DNA of 64,000 nt from Cephalopachus bancanus (GCA_027257055.1 JAPVLO010000322.1:868001-932000); one strand, 5' to 3'. Positions 42,751 to 54,395 are shown, numbered from the stretch's first letter. Made by a program: numbers and translations. Notes: a model not told the origin generated them from the sequence alone.

Positions 42751-43610
42751 CTCTCCCACTGTTAATATCTTACATTTCCATAGAACATTTGTCAAAACTA
42801 AGAAACTGACATTGGCATATTCCTACTAACTCAACTCCAGACTTTATTTGGATTTCACCAGTTTCTCTGATAATGTCCGCTCTCTGTTCCTCTGGCATCC
42901 TCCCAATCAGGGTATTACATTGCATTTAGTTGTCATGTCTCTCTAGGCTCCTTTGCTCTGGGATGGGTTCTTAGACTTTGTTTTTCATGACTTTGGTAGT
43001 CTTGGGAAGGGCTATCCAGGTATCCTGTAGAATGTCCTCCAGTCTGGGTTTGTCTATTGTTTTTCTCTTGATTAGACTGGAGTTATGGGTTTGAGGAGCG
43101 GATATCACAGAGGTGATGTGCACTTCTCATCTCATCTCACCAGGGGATAGAGGACATCACATGATACCACTGGGACATTCACTTCATCTCTTGGTTAAGG
43201 CTTTGTTTGCTAGGTCTCTCCCCTGTCAGGTTACTATTTTTCCCTTTCCTTACTCTACTTTTTTTTTTTGAGTTGGAGTCTCACTTTGTTGCCCAGGCTG
43301 GAGGGCAGTGGCACACTCCTGGTAACTGCAGCCATGACCCACTGGGCTCAGGTGATCCTTCCACCACAGCCTTTCAAGTAGCTGGAACTACAGGCATGTG
43401 TCACCACGCCTGGCTAATTTTTTGATTTATTGTAGAGATGAGATCTCGCCAAGTTGTCCAACTGGTCTCGAGCCCGTTGGCTCAGGCAATCCTCTCACCT
43501 CAGCCTCCCAAAGTGCTGGGATTATAGGTGTGAGCCATCACTCTCAGCTCCTTACTCTACTTTTTGGAAGCCAGCATTGACTTACTTTCATGCTAATTTG
43601 TAAATGAAAG
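42751..43610 (-). mobile_element. Old L1 fragment, split by a SINE
   Basis: 'CTTTATTTGGATTTCACCAGTTTCTC', 'GCATTTAGTTGTCATGTCTC' and 'GTAGAATGTCCTCCAGTCTGGGTTTGTC' are characteristic antisense L1M text. It resumes at 43561 (TTTTTGGAAGCCAGC). Confidence 0.82.
43263..43549 (-). mobile_element. Alu-family SINE, intermediate
   Basis: Target duplication CCTTACTCTACTTTT (43248-43262, 43550-43564). Confidence 0.94.
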
Positions 43611-43923
43611 ATGAAATGGTGGGGGTGGGATGATGAGGACAGTGAATATTTAAGATGGGAAGGGTGGTAGAGAACACAGAACCAGAGAGTGTCCACGAGG
43701 GGGGAAGGAGTTGTTACAACATGGGTTGGGCGTTTCTGACCACTGGAAGAAGTGATGTGGCCACAGCAGAGGATGAAAATGTAATTCCTGTCATCTGAGC
43801 CCATGCTATAGAGCAGCCCACTTGGGAGCTGAACCATATAAAACAAAGTTACTGCTCATGGGCTTCAACAGGGCCATTCTGGAGAAGGTGTGGTTGTCAC
43901 TCATGTGTGCTCCTCCTGACCAG
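43611..43923. other. Intron sequence before coding exon 2
   Basis: No recognised repeat. G-rich near 43618-43640. Confidence 0.5.
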
Positions 43924-44072
43924 CTTGCAGTGTTTATTTACTATGCTGTGTGGAAACCTCAGAAACAGTGGATCACCCTGGACACAGGCATCTTGGAGAG
44001 TCCGTTTATCTACAGCCCCAAGAAGAGGGAGCAAGCCTGGAGGTTCATCTCATACATGCTAGTACATGCTGG
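43924..44072 (+). CDS. RHBDL2: RHBDL2 coding exon 2 (codons 83-132)
   Basis: Continues the first exon in phase 0 and ends in phase 2, splitting the Gly132 codon. It encodes the end of the first transmembrane helix (LAVFIYYAVW, residues 83-92), the lumenal loop, and the start of the next conserved helix. Residues Trp121-Arg122 are the rhomboid 'WR' motif of the L1 loop. His130 opens the H-x4-H-x3-N signature that is completed in the next exon. The acceptor is the CAG ending at 43923, preceded by 'ctcctgac'. The donor is GG/GTAAGT at 44072/44073. No stop or frameshift is present. The flanking introns are 2.7 kb (SINEs, LTR, L1) and 3.2 kb (MIR, short L1, SINEs). Confidence 0.95.
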
Positions 44073-44089
44073 GTAAGTAATGATGGCTA

Positions 44090-44290
44090 AGTCACTAGTG
44101 TCAGACTCTAACATTTGTTCAGTGCTTTTGTGTCCATAATCTTGTTTGACCCTCACAGCAACCCTAGGAGGCAGATATTAATTGCTCCCGTTGTTTTGTG
44201 TCTGAGGCCTAGAGGATAGTCATGTGTTCCAAGACCCACAGCTAAGTTGCAAAGCTAGACCTCAACCCACTAGAGCCAACTCTAAGGGCA
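44090..44290 (+). repeat. MIR element
   Basis: 'TAACATTTGTTCAGTGCTTTTG ... CTTGTTTGACCCTCACAGCAACCCTAGGAGGCAGATA'. Confidence 0.82.
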
Positions 44291-44334
44291 GTGGACTTTA
44301 TGTGGTGTTATAACTGCCTAATATTGGTATTTAT

Positions 44335-44451
44335 TTATTTATTTTAATTTTAAAATTTAATTTAATTTATTTATTTTTTTATTATAAAGATGTGGGGTAC
44401 AATTCAGGGTTAGGTGAACAAACGTTGATTATGCAGGCACCCTTGCTGATA
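44335..44451 (-). mobile_element. Very short 5'-truncated L1 insertion
   Basis: About 117 bp of antisense L1 3' end ('GATGTGGGGTACAATTCAGGGTTAGGTG') with a T/A-rich tail. Perfect 15-bp target duplication AATATTGGTATTTAT (44320-44334, 44452-44466). Same 3' end as the L1 at 58226-58562. Confidence 0.92.
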
Positions 44452-44526
44452 AATATTGGTATTTATACAGGAATATTAATGAGACCAAATCATCATCAAA
44501 CCAGAGTATGCTCCCCTAGTTGTTTG

Positions 44527-44814
44527 ATTTTTTTTTTTTGAGCTGGAATCTCACTAGTCGCCTAGACTGGAGTGCAGTGGCCGCTCCCAGCCACCGTAGC
44601 CTCGACCTACTGGGCTCCAGCCATCCTTCTAACTCAGCCTTCCAATTAACTGGAACTACAGGCGCGCGCTACCACGCCTGGCTAATTTTTTTATTTATTG
44701 TAGAGATGAGGTCTCACCAAGTTGCCCAGGCGGGTCTCGAACTGGCGGGCTCAGGCAATCCACTCACCTCAGCCTCCCAAGGCGCGGGATTACAGGCTGA
44801 GCCACCGAGCCCGG
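44527..44814 (-). mobile_element. Alu-family SINE, young subfamily
   Basis: Poly-T, GAGCTGGAATCTCACTAG; ends GCCACCGAGCCCGGCTT. Confidence 0.92.
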
Positions 44815-45176
44815 CTTGATATTGTTAAATGTTCCCTTTAAGTTATGAAATGGTGACACTGAATCACCAGTCCCCACCCCTCCACCACACACTTTAAAAA
44901 ATTTAGTTCATGAACATATTGATGAGTATGTAAAACTGTTATCCATCTGGAATAATACTAGCAGTAGGAGATGCGGCGCCTGCCTTTTAGTTTGCTTATA
45001 GTTTCTTAAATGCCAATAGCCTTTCATGACCTCACTTAGCATCCATGACCCACTGTGCTCGTTGCAGACAGCAAACAGCCTATGCTGGCCTCATCTCTCT
45101 GATGGACTTGTGGTTTCAGGTGAGGCCAACCTTGTCTATGCAACCTACCCAGCCTGGACTTGAAAGGATGGATTTT
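44815..45176. other. Unclassified intron sequence
   Basis: No gene or clear repeat. Confidence 0.5.
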
Positions 45177-45384
45177 AGCCAGGTGTGGTGGCTCACATCT
45201 ATAATCCCAGGACTTTGGGAGGCTGAGGCAGGAGGATCCCTGAGGCTAGGAGTTTGAGCCCAGTCTGGGCAACATTGCAAGATCCCATCATTACAAAGAG
45301 TACAACAAACAAACAAACAAACAAACAACAACAAAAAAAAAAACTAGCCAGGCATGGTGATATGTGCCTGCAGTTGGATTTCTT

Positions 45385-45519
45385 TTTTTTTTTGGATTTA
45401 TTGTAGAGATGAGATCTTGCCAAGTTGCCCAGGAGGGTCTCGAACCCGCGGGCTCAGGCAATCCACTCACCTCAGCCTCCCAAAGGCACGGGATTACAGG
45501 CTGAGCCACCGAGCCTGGC
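45385..45519 (-). mobile_element. Young SINE consisting of the left arm only
   Basis: 135 bp with its own poly-T and a perfect target duplication GCAGTTGGATTTCTT (45370-45384, 45520-45534). It contains the T-arm-like B-box region and ends at the A-rich linker, so it retroposed as a monomer. Confidence 0.93.
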
Positions 45520-45640
45520 GCAGTTGGATTTCTTAGGAGTCTGAGGTGGGAGGATTGCTTGAGCACCAAGAGTTCAAGGCTGTAGTGAGCTATAATAGCG
45601 CCACTGCATTCCAGCCTGAGCGACCAAGGCTCTCTCTCTT

Positions 45641-45924
45641 TTTTTTTTTTTGAATTGGAGTCTCACTCTGTCGCCCAGACTGGAGTGCAGTGGCCGCTCC
45701 CGGCCACCGCAGCCTCGACCTGCTGGGCTCTGATGATCCTTCCGCCTCAGCCTTCCGAGTAGCCAGAATTACAGGCATGCGCTACCACACCCAGCTGATT
45801 TTTTGATTTATTGTAGAGATGAGGTCTCGCTGCCCAGGCGGGTCTTGAACCCGCGGGCTCAGGCAATCCACTCACCTCAGCCTCCCAAAGGCGCGGGATT
45901 ACAGGCTGAGCCACTGAGCCCGGT
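45641..45924 (-). mobile_element. Alu-family SINE, young subfamily
   Basis: Inserted in the old Alu tail region at CTCTCTCTTTT / CCCTCTCTTTT. Confidence 0.92.
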
Positions 45925-45960
45925 GGCCCTCTCTTTTAAAAATTAAAAGTAAATAAAAAA

Positions 45961-46210
45961 ATTTAAAAACCCTATATTTAAATGTTATATGTCAAACTGT
46001 GGTCCTAGGAGATACCAACTTCAGCTAGTGTTACTAGGTAAAGTTTTTTTATGTAGAACTGGGAATGATGTTTCTCTTGCCATCTCTGTTTTATTAAAGA
46101 ATATCCTCACAGGCAGGTCTAAGTGTAGTGGTGTTGAAACTAACTGATCAGATTTCTTTGTTCCTTTTCTACTCCCGCTGCTTCATTTGACTAGCCTTTA
46201 GAAAGAAAAA
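45961..46210. other. Unclassified AT-rich intron sequence
   Basis: Nothing recognised. Confidence 0.5.
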
Positions 46211-46810
46211 AGAGCCCGGGCTTGGTGGCTCAGCCTGTAATCCCGCGCCTTTGGGAGGCTGAGGTGAGTGGATTGCCTGAGCCCATGGGTTCGAGACCCA
46301 CCTGGGCAACTTGGCGAGACCTCATCTCTACAATAAATCAAAATGAGCCAGGTGTGGTAGCGCGCGCCTGTAGTTCCAGTTACTTGGAAGGCTGAGGCGG
46401 AAGGATCGCCGGAGCCCAGCAGGTCAAGGCTGTGGTGGCCGGGAGTGGCCACTGCACTCCAGTCTGGGTGACAGAGTGAGACTCCAACTAAAAAAAAAAA
46501 AAAAAAAGAAAAAAGAAAAAAGAAGCCGGTGGCTCAGCCTGTAATCCCTTGCCTTTGGGAGGTTGAGGTAAGTGGATTGCCTGAGCCCACGGGTTCGAGA
46601 CCCGCCTGGGCAACTTGACAAGAACTCATCTCTACAATAAATCAAAATGAGCCGGGTGTGGTAGCGCAGAAGGCTGTAGTTCCAGCTACTCAGAAGGCTG
46701 AGGTGGAAGGATCGCCGGAGCCCAGCAGGCGAGGCTGCGGTGGCCGGGAGCGGCTACTGTACTCCAGTCTGGGTGACAGAGTGAGACTCCAACTCAAAAA
46801 AAAAAAGAAA
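46211..46810 (+). mobile_element. Two young SINEs in tandem
   Basis: Copy 1 about 46213-46505, copy 2 about 46523-46810. The second lacks its first few bases and starts at GAAGCCGGTGGCTC within the A-rich tail of the first. Confidence 0.92.
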
Positions 46811-47284
46811 AAGAAAAACCTGAGATTGCAAGACAGGCTGTTTACAAACTTGTTGAAACTTAAATTCAATATGAGTGATTAGGATTGTCTCAAAACAGTG
46901 CAATGGAAACACCATTATATGCTGAGGCTGATATAAGACGGTAATTGTCATCCACACTCCCTAATTTCAAGTTTATGTTCCTTAAACCAGCTTCACTGAT
47001 CTATTTGACATTATAAGTAATTGTTACAAAACAGAACTTATAAAATATAAAATACATTTATATTTCTAAAATGACCTTTAATTTGTTTTACACATTGAAA
47101 TTCAATATAATATTTTATTAAAAAAAGAAAAAAAGAGTTGCTTGCTAAAAGAATTGGAATGGAAATGGAATTCTAGGCAGGCAAGTCCTTAACTAGAAAC
47201 AGCACATCAAAGTCTGTTAGTCTTTCAAGAAAATAATTGCTTTGTTTAGTCGTAATATTTGACAACTGTTGTTTGTCTCTGCAG
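46811..47284. other. AT-rich intron sequence before coding exon 3
   Basis: No repeat assigned. Ends in the exon 3 acceptor. Confidence 0.5.
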
Positions 47285-47397
47285 AGTTCAGCACATCGTC
47301 GGGAATCTTTTAATGCAGCTCATTTTAGGTATTCCCTTGGAAATGGTCCATAAAGGCCTCCGAGTGGGCCTGGTGTACCTGGCAGGAGTGATTGCAG
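47285..47397 (+). CDS. RHBDL2: RHBDL2 coding exon 3 (codons 132-170)
   Basis: Enters in phase 2 (A completes Gly132) and leaves in phase 1 (splits Gly170). It encodes VQHIVGNLLMQL, in which His135 and Asn139 complete the rhomboid H-x4-H-x3-N motif of transmembrane helix 2; the Asn and nearby His help form the oxyanion site in characterised rhomboids. Then follow the conserved loop GIPLEMVHKGLRVG and the start of the next helix (LVYLAGVIAG). The acceptor is the CAG ending at 47284 after a T-rich tract. The donor is GCAG/GTCAGT, slightly off consensus at +3. The following intron is 16.2 kb and mostly antisense L1 plus SINEs. Confidence 0.94.
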
Positions 47398-47540
47398 GTC
47401 AGTGTTCTGAGAGTAACACAGAATCAGCACCTCTGAGTTATAAGCATAGATTATAACATTTAGAGTGGGCTTCTTATTCAAGTCAATGTTAACTGTACTT
47501 ACTAATATGTGCTAGGGAACATGCTAAACATTGGAAATAT

Positions 47541-47826
47541 ATATATATTTTTTGAGTTGGAGTCTCACTCTGTTGCCCAGACTGGAGTGCAGTGGCCGCT
47601 CCCGGCCACCGCAGCCTCGACCTGCTGGGCTCCGGCGATCCTTCCGTCTCAGCCTTCCAAGTAGCCGGAATTACAGGCATGCGCTACCACGCCCAGCTGA
47701 TTTTTTGATTTATTGTAGAGATGAGGTCTCGCTGCCCAGGCGGGTCTCAAACCCACGGGCTCAGGCAATCCACTCACCTCAGCCTCCCAAAGGCGCGGGA
47801 TTACAGGTTGAGCCACCGAGCCTGGC
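47541..47826 (-). mobile_element. Alu-family SINE, young subfamily
   Basis: Target TTGGAAATAT (47531-47540, 47827-47836), with an (AT)n start. Confidence 0.93.
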
Positions 47827-48056
47827 TTGGAAATATTTTAATTAGAAGCAACATAAGCACATGATGACAAATCATTGTGCCTATCTTCAGGTATCTCACA
47901 CTCACACAGGGTCCTACACAATTGATAACTGCAAGTTGTTTGGTGTACTGGTGCAAATTTGGTAAGGGCCTAAAGACAGAACATGAAGGCCCTTACGTGT
48001 CAGACTAAAGATTTTGAGAAGTGACATGATCAGATTTGTATTTAAGAAAGACAAAT

Positions 48057-48672
48057 GGCCAGATTTGGTGACTCAGCCTGTAATCCCAGCACTTTGGGAG
48101 GCTGAGGTGAGTGGATTGCCTGAGCCCGGAGGTTCGAGACCAACCCGGGCAACTTGACGAGACCTTGTCTCTAGAATAATTACAAAATTAGCTGGGCGTG
48201 GTAGCACGCACCTGTAGTTCTAGGTACTTGGAACGCTGAGGTGGAAGGATTGCCAGAGCCCAGCAGGTCGATGCTGGGGTGACCGTGAGCGTGCCACTGC
48301 ACTCCAGCCTGGGCAACGGAGTGAGACTCCAACTCAAAAAAAAGAAAAAGAAAAAGAAAAAAAATTTGCACCTGGCTCAATGGTGCACCCCTGTAGTTCC
48401 AGCACTTTAGGATCTGAGGTGGGAGAATTGCTTGCGCCCAGGAGTTCATGACCAGCCTGGTCAACATAGCGAGATTTCATCTCTACAAAAAAATAAAAAA
48501 AATTAGCCAGGTGGGGTGGTGCATGCCTATAGACCCATCTACTAGGGATGTTAAGATGGAAGGATTGCCTGAGCCCAGGAGGTCAAGGCTGCTATGAGCT
48601 GTGATCGTTGTGATCATGCCACTGCACTCCAACCTTGGTGACAGAGTGAGACCTCGACTCAGAAAAAAAAGA
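48057..48672 (+). mobile_element. Two Alu-family SINEs in tandem
   Basis: Intermediate copy 48057-48365 with a (GAAAAA)n tail, then old copy 48367-48672. Confidence 0.88.
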
Positions 48673-49475
48673 ATTAAGCTATTTATTTTGAAATAATTGT
48701 AGATTTACATGAAGTTGCTAGATACAATGCCTAGAGATCTCATATGGTCTTTAAACACTTACCCCAATAGTAGCATCTTGGAAACCTTTAGTACAGGGTC
48801 ATAACTAGGATATTCACATTGATATAGTCAGGGTACAAAACATTTTTAGCACCACAAGCATCCCTCATGTTTCCATTTGATAGTTATGCCTCTTCCCTCC
48901 TGCCAGCAACCACTAATCTTTTCTCCATTTCGATAATTTTGTCATTTCAAGAATATTATATAAATGGAACAACCTAGTATATAGACTGTGGGATGGATTT
49001 TCTTCACTAAGCCTAATTCTCTGGAGATTTATCTAGGTTGTGGCATGTATCAATAGTTCATTTCTTTTTACTGCTGAGTATTTATTCCATACATGAATGT
49101 ACCTCTGCTTGTTTAACCATTCATTCATTGAAGGACATTTGAGTTATTTCCAGTTTTTGGCTGTTAGGAATAACACTGCTATAAACATTTGTGTGTATAT
49201 TTTTATGAACATAAGTACAGAGTTTTGTGAACACAAGTTTTTATTTCTTTAGGATAAATGCTCAAAGTCACAGTTGCTAGGTCATATGATAGTGGCATAT
49301 TTCATTCTCAAAGAAAATTCCAGAATGTTTTCTAGAATGCCTGTTCTGTTTTACATTCCTCCCAACAAAATATAAGTGATTCAGATTTAGTTTCTCCACA
49401 TATTCACCAGCATTTTGTGTTGTCAGTATTTTTTATTTTGCCTGTGCTCATAGGTGGGTAATCTCATCATGGTCT

Positions 49476-49747
49476 TTTTTTGGAGGGGGTGTAGGAGTCG
49501 CACTGTTGCCCAGCCTGGAGTGCAGTGGCACACTCACGGCCACCGCAGCCTCAACCTGCTGGGCTCAGATGATCCTTCCATCTCAGCTTTCCAAGTAGCT
49601 GGAACCGCAGGCACGTGCCACCATGCCCAGTTAATTTTTTGTAGAGATGAGGTCTCGCCAAGTTGCCCAGGCTGATCTCAAATGCCTGGACTCAGGCAAT
49701 CCTCTTGCCTCTGCTGGGATTACTGGAACGAGCCACCACGCCTGGTT
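49476..49747 (-). mobile_element. Alu-family SINE, intermediate, internally deleted
   Basis: GGTGTAGGAGTCGCACTGTTGCCC start. Linker and 5' end are shortened. Confidence 0.87.
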
Positions 49748-50363
49748 TTTTTATCCTCTTAACAGGGCCCTTCACAGAACACAAATTTTTAATTTTGATG
49801 AAGTCCAGTTTATCAGCTTTTCCTCTTATGGATTGTTTTTGAGTTATGTCCTAAAAATTCTTCACTGTTCCTGAAGATCTTCTCTCACGTTATCTTCTAA
49901 AAGTTATGCTTTACATTTAGATATGCAGTCTATTTTGAGTGAGTTAGTTTTTGTATCAGGTGTGAGATTCAGATTGATGTGCTATTTGTTTGGCCTATGG
50001 ATACCTAGTCATGCCAGAACACTTTATTGAAAGAGCTCTTCTTCCTTCATTGAATTGTTTTTGCGCCTTTGTTAAAACTCAGTTGCCTGTATTTGTGTGA
50101 GGGCTAGTCTGAGTTATTTTTATTCCATTGATCTATGTATGTATCCCCTCTAACAATACCACAAGGTTTTGATCAATGTAGCTGTGTAATAAGTCTTGAG
50201 ATCAGTTAAGGGTGATTCCTCCCACTTCATTCTTCATTTTCAAAATTGTTTCAGCTATTTTAATGCCTTTGCCTTTCCATATAAATGTTACAGTATTCCT
50301 GTCTATATATACAGAAATTCATGCTAGGATTTTGACAGAAGTTGCATCAAATCTGTACATTGA

Positions 50364-50660
50364 CTGGGTGCAGTGGCTTGTACCTATAACCAGCATTTTG
50401 GGAGGCTGAGGTGAGAGGACTGCCTGAACCCATGGGTTTGAGATCAGCCTGGGCAACTTGGCGAGACTTCATCTCTACAATAAATATCAAAAAATTAGCC
50501 AGGTGTGGTGACCTGTGCCTGTAATTCCAGTTATTTGGAAGGCTGAGGCGGAAGGATCGCCTGAGCCCAGCAGGTCAAGGCTGGGGTGGCCATGGGTGTG
50601 CCATTGCACTCCAGCCTGGGCAAAAGAGTGAGACTCCAACTCAAAAACAAAAAAATAATC
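50364..50660 (+). mobile_element. Alu-family SINE, intermediate
   Basis: Target AATCTGTACAT / AATCTGTATAT around it, splitting the L1. Confidence 0.9.
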
Positions 50661-51176
50661 TGTATATCAATTTGGAGGAGAATTAACATCTTTATTCTCT
50701 GTTGATTCTTTCAATCCATGAACACAGTATGTCTTTTATTTACATCTCCTAAATTGTATTATATTTTTAATTTCAGCGTCCATGTGTTCACTGCTGGTAT
50801 GTAGAAATACAATTGATTTTGTAGTTGTTCTTATATTTTGCGACCTTGCTGAACTCATGTTTTAGTTCTAGGTTTTGTTTGTTTTGTTTTAGATACCTTG
50901 GGATTTTCCATGTCACCTACAAATCATCATGTCATCTACAAGTAGGGACAGTTTTATTTTTTCCTTTCCAGTTTGTGTGCCTTTTGTTTGATTTTCTTGT
51001 TTTATTGTGATGGGTAGCACTTTCAGTACTATATTGAATAAGAGTGAGAAGAAGATATCCTTGCCTTGTTTTCAGTCTTAGCCAGAAAGCAATTAGTCTT
51101 TCAAGTATAATTTTTAGCTGGAGGTTTTCTGTAGATGTTCTTCACCAATCAATTTATTTCTAAAATGTGAGCAAGA

Positions 51177-51246
51177 AATCTATCAAGCAGAATCCTATGT
51201 ATGGTAAAAAGAATCTATCAAGCATAATCCTATGTATGGTAAAAAG
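51177..51246 (+). repeat. 35-bp tandem duplication
   Basis: Units 51177-51211 and 51212-51246 differ at one base (AAGCAG / AAGCAT). Confidence 0.95.
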
Positions 51247-51577
51247 AAAATAAAAAACACAGCAAGAAATGTAATACACCACATTGACAGGACCCTTTTG
51301 GTCTGTCTGTGTCACTTAAATATGTGCAGTTTTCTAGGGGCAGGGCGGGAGTTCCACCACACAGAGGAACTGGAAGCCCTCACTGGCTTGTTTGCTTTCA
51401 TGTTGTAGGATTTATTACAGTCTGTGTGTGTCTGGTTATATAAGTGGGGGAGTAACCTTTAAAAGGAGTAAAGGACATCCTGAGTTAGGGAGTTATCACA
51501 AAAACCACAAATAGATTTGGTGATTATTTTATGGTAAATTACTTAGAAGAGCTATTGATTCAGACTCATTTATGCAT
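51247..51577. other. Unclassified intron sequence
   Basis: Nothing recognised. Confidence 0.5.
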
Positions 51578-51893
<316 letters not shown>

Positions 51894-52215
51894 CACATTT
51901 TTCTTTCACAAACAGATGGGTGTCTACTCCGCTGAATTTTTTTCTGTGATAACAAAGGTTTTCACAAAAGGTTTTCAGTAGTATGCTACCTAACAGATAT
52001 TACTGGGGAAAAACCCCCACAAGATATATCCCTTCAAGAACATGTCAGCATTTTTCTCTCAAGGAACGAGAAAATAACTACTTTTCCAAAAATACTTCTG
52101 CTTTGGAAAGGGGATTTTGATAACTGGTAATTGGAAACTTTCACCATCATATGATATTGCGGTAGAAAATGGTGCAACATCTCTTATAAATTTACAATTT
52201 ACAAAGCTGGGAAAT
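51894..52215. other. Unclassified intron sequence
   Basis: Nothing recognised. Confidence 0.5.
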
Positions 52216-52468
52216 AGGTTGGGCTTGGTGGCTCATACCTGTAAACCCAGCGCTTTGAGAGGCTGAGGCTTCAACATAGCAAGACACCTTCACTACAAAA
52301 AATTAAAAAATTACGTGCGTGTAGTGGTGCATGCCTATAGTCCTAGCTACTCAAGAGGCTGTGGTGGGAGGGTTGCTTGAGAGTTCGAGATTGCAGTGGG
52401 CTATGGTTGTGTCACTGTACTCCAGCCAGGGCAACAGAGAGACTCTGTCTCTAAATAAATAAATAAGC
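52216..52468 (+). mobile_element. Old Alu with internal deletion
   Basis: 'GGTTGGGCTTGGTGGCTCATACC'; left arm shortened at GGCTGAGGCTTCAACATAGC; (AAAT)n tail. Confidence 0.82.
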
Positions 52469-52709
52469 TTGGAAAAAAATTTCCTAATCTATTTTAAAAT
52501 TTCTTAGTGAAGAGTTTTAGTGGGTTTTAAACTTTATTGTAGTTGCTTTCTGATTAGCTTGCAAGAACAAATGACTGACACTGCGGAAGGTGGGAATTAA
52601 TAGCCAAGTTACAACAAAAAATTTTGTATAATTGGAGAAAGCACAGTCAATGATGCAATTCTTCTATTTGAAACTATACATCATTTAATAATTTTATATA
52701 CTGGTTACA

Positions 52710-52736
52710 ACAGCCATTAGCCACCCTGTCCAGCTA

Positions 52737-52797
<61 letters not shown>

Positions 52798-52917
52798 GTA
52801 GAGATGAGGTTTTGCTATGTTGCCCAAGCTGGTTTTGACCTCCTGGGCTCAGGTGATCTGTCCACCTCAGTCTCTCAAAGTGTTGGAATTATAGGGGTGA
52901 GCCACCACATCTGGCCT
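52710..52917 (-). mobile_element. Alu left arm with (TG)n grown in its linker
   Basis: A right-arm end (GCCACCCTGTCCAGCTAAT), then (TG)n 52739-52794, then TTTTGTAGAGATGAGG...; the repeat replaces the T-rich linker. Confidence 0.82.
52739..52794. repeat. (TG)n microsatellite
   Basis: 28 uninterrupted dinucleotide units. Confidence 0.98.
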
Positions 52918-52925
52918 GCATTTCT

Positions 52926-53044
52926 TTTTAAAAAATATTTATTTATGGATGTGGATCTTGCCATGTTGCCCAGGCTGAACTCAAATTCCTGGGTTCAAGC
53001 AGTCCTCCCGCCTCAGCCTCTTGAGTAGCTGGAACTACAGGCAA
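52926..53044 (-). mobile_element. Old Alu monomer fragment
   Basis: GATCTTGCCATGTTGCCCAGGC to GAACTACAGGCAAG. Confidence 0.75.
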
Positions 53045-53929
53045 GAAGGTTCCAGTGAGGATTTGTAATCTTGCAGGGAGCAGTGGTGGTGGGAATGGAG
53101 GGAAGGAAGCAGCCATGAGACATGCTAAAGATGCAGAATTGGCGAGGCTTAATGACCTGCCTCCCCATCTTACTTCCCTCCTACTTTTTTGGGATCTTGT
53201 TCTTTCCCACCTTCTCCTTCTGTTTCTGCACACACCTATTTTTTTTTCCTGCCCTTGAAAGTCTTTTGCCATGTTCAGGCTTTGCCTGGTTCCAGCATCT
53301 ACACCCCTCTTCCCCTTGTGGACTCAGTTCTGCCCCAGTTTCAGTGCAGAGAGTGAAGGGAGAACGTGAATAACCTGTTCACACCTTCTATTTTTGCAAT
53401 AGCTCCTTGTGGGTATGTATCCCTTGGCAGTTCCAGTCTATCCTTCATATTGCAGCCTGGGTCACCTCCCTTAAACACAAATTAGATAATATCCTTCCCG
53501 AAAACTTGAATGTGGCCAAAAGAAAGCTGAAATGTCCACGGATTCTCTTTATTTCCCCCCCCCACTACCTGGCCTCACTACCTTTCTTGCTTTTTTTCTA
53601 GATTTCTTCAGACAACATAATTCTGGTTTCCTCATGCTTGCTCCTGGCAAAGTGTGGTCTGTGGATTAGCTGCATTGGTATCATCTGGGAGCTTGTTAAA
53701 ATGCAGAATGTGGGCCCCACACCCAACTGCCTAATCAGAATTTGCATTTTTAACAAATGCACAGGTGATTCTATGCATATTACAGCTTGAGGAGTGCTGG
53801 TCTGCACTACAGCCCAGTATCTACCAATCTGATGGTCAGATGCTCATGGAGAGCTTATTACTACTAAAATTATCCAGATCCCACCCAGGTCTACTGAATT
53901 AGAATCTTTAAGGATATGGCCCTGGTATC
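53045..53929. other. Unclassified intron sequence
   Basis: 53630-53900 contains text like an old interspersed repeat ('GCATTGGTATCATCTGGGAGCTTGTTAAAATGCAGAAT'). It is a known widespread mammalian repeat pattern, but the family is not named here. Confidence 0.5.
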
Positions 53930-53997
53930 TGTATTTTTATTTTCGTTTGTTTCATGAGGTGTAATATACAACAAACTATACACACTTAAAGTGTATT

Positions 53998-54380
53998 ATT
54001 TTTTTTTTTTTTGAGTCAGAGACTAACTTTGTCACCCAGGCTAGAGTGCAGTGGCATGCTCATAGCCACCTCAGCCTTGGCCTGCTGGGCTCAGGTGATC
54101 CTTCTGCCACCCATATGTAATTTCAACACTTTGGGAGGCAGAGGTGAGAGAATTGCCTGAGTCCAGAGGTTCAAGACCAGCCTGGGCAACTTGACGAGAC
54201 CTTGTCTCAATAATAAATATAAAAATTAGCCGGGCGTGGTGGCGCACACTTTTGGTTCCAACTTCTTGGAAGGCTGAGGCAAAGGATCGCCTGAGACTAG
54301 CAGGTTGAGGCTGCGGTGATGATGAGTGTGCCACTACACTTCAGCCTGAGGGTCAGAGACTCCTACTTAAAAAAAAAAAC
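53998..54380 (+). mobile_element. Inverted SINE pair (minus half fused to plus copy)
   Basis: Minus right arm 53998-54105 joins a plus copy 54112-54380 at CTTCTGCC/ACCCATATG, leaving inverted arms a few bases apart. Confidence 0.85.
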
Positions 54381-54395
54381 AAAACAAAAAACACT

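Larger units (their letters stand above)
45177..45960 (+). mobile_element. Old Alu dimer containing two nested young SINEs
   Basis: Left arm 45177-45300, (AAAC)n linker 45302-45330, right arm 45345-45384 and 45535-45640, residual tail after 45925. Nested copies are at 45385-45519 and 45641-45924. Confidence 0.88.
48673..51150 (-). mobile_element. Old L1 (ORF2 part), antisense
   Basis: Continuous antisense L1 text, e.g. 'CATTCATTGAAGGACATTTGAG', 'AATTTTTAATTTTGATGAAGTCC', 'TCATGTCATCTACAAGTAGGGACAG' and 'TATTGAATAAGAGTGAGAAG'. Interrupted by SINEs at 49476-49747 and 50364-50660. Confidence 0.9.
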
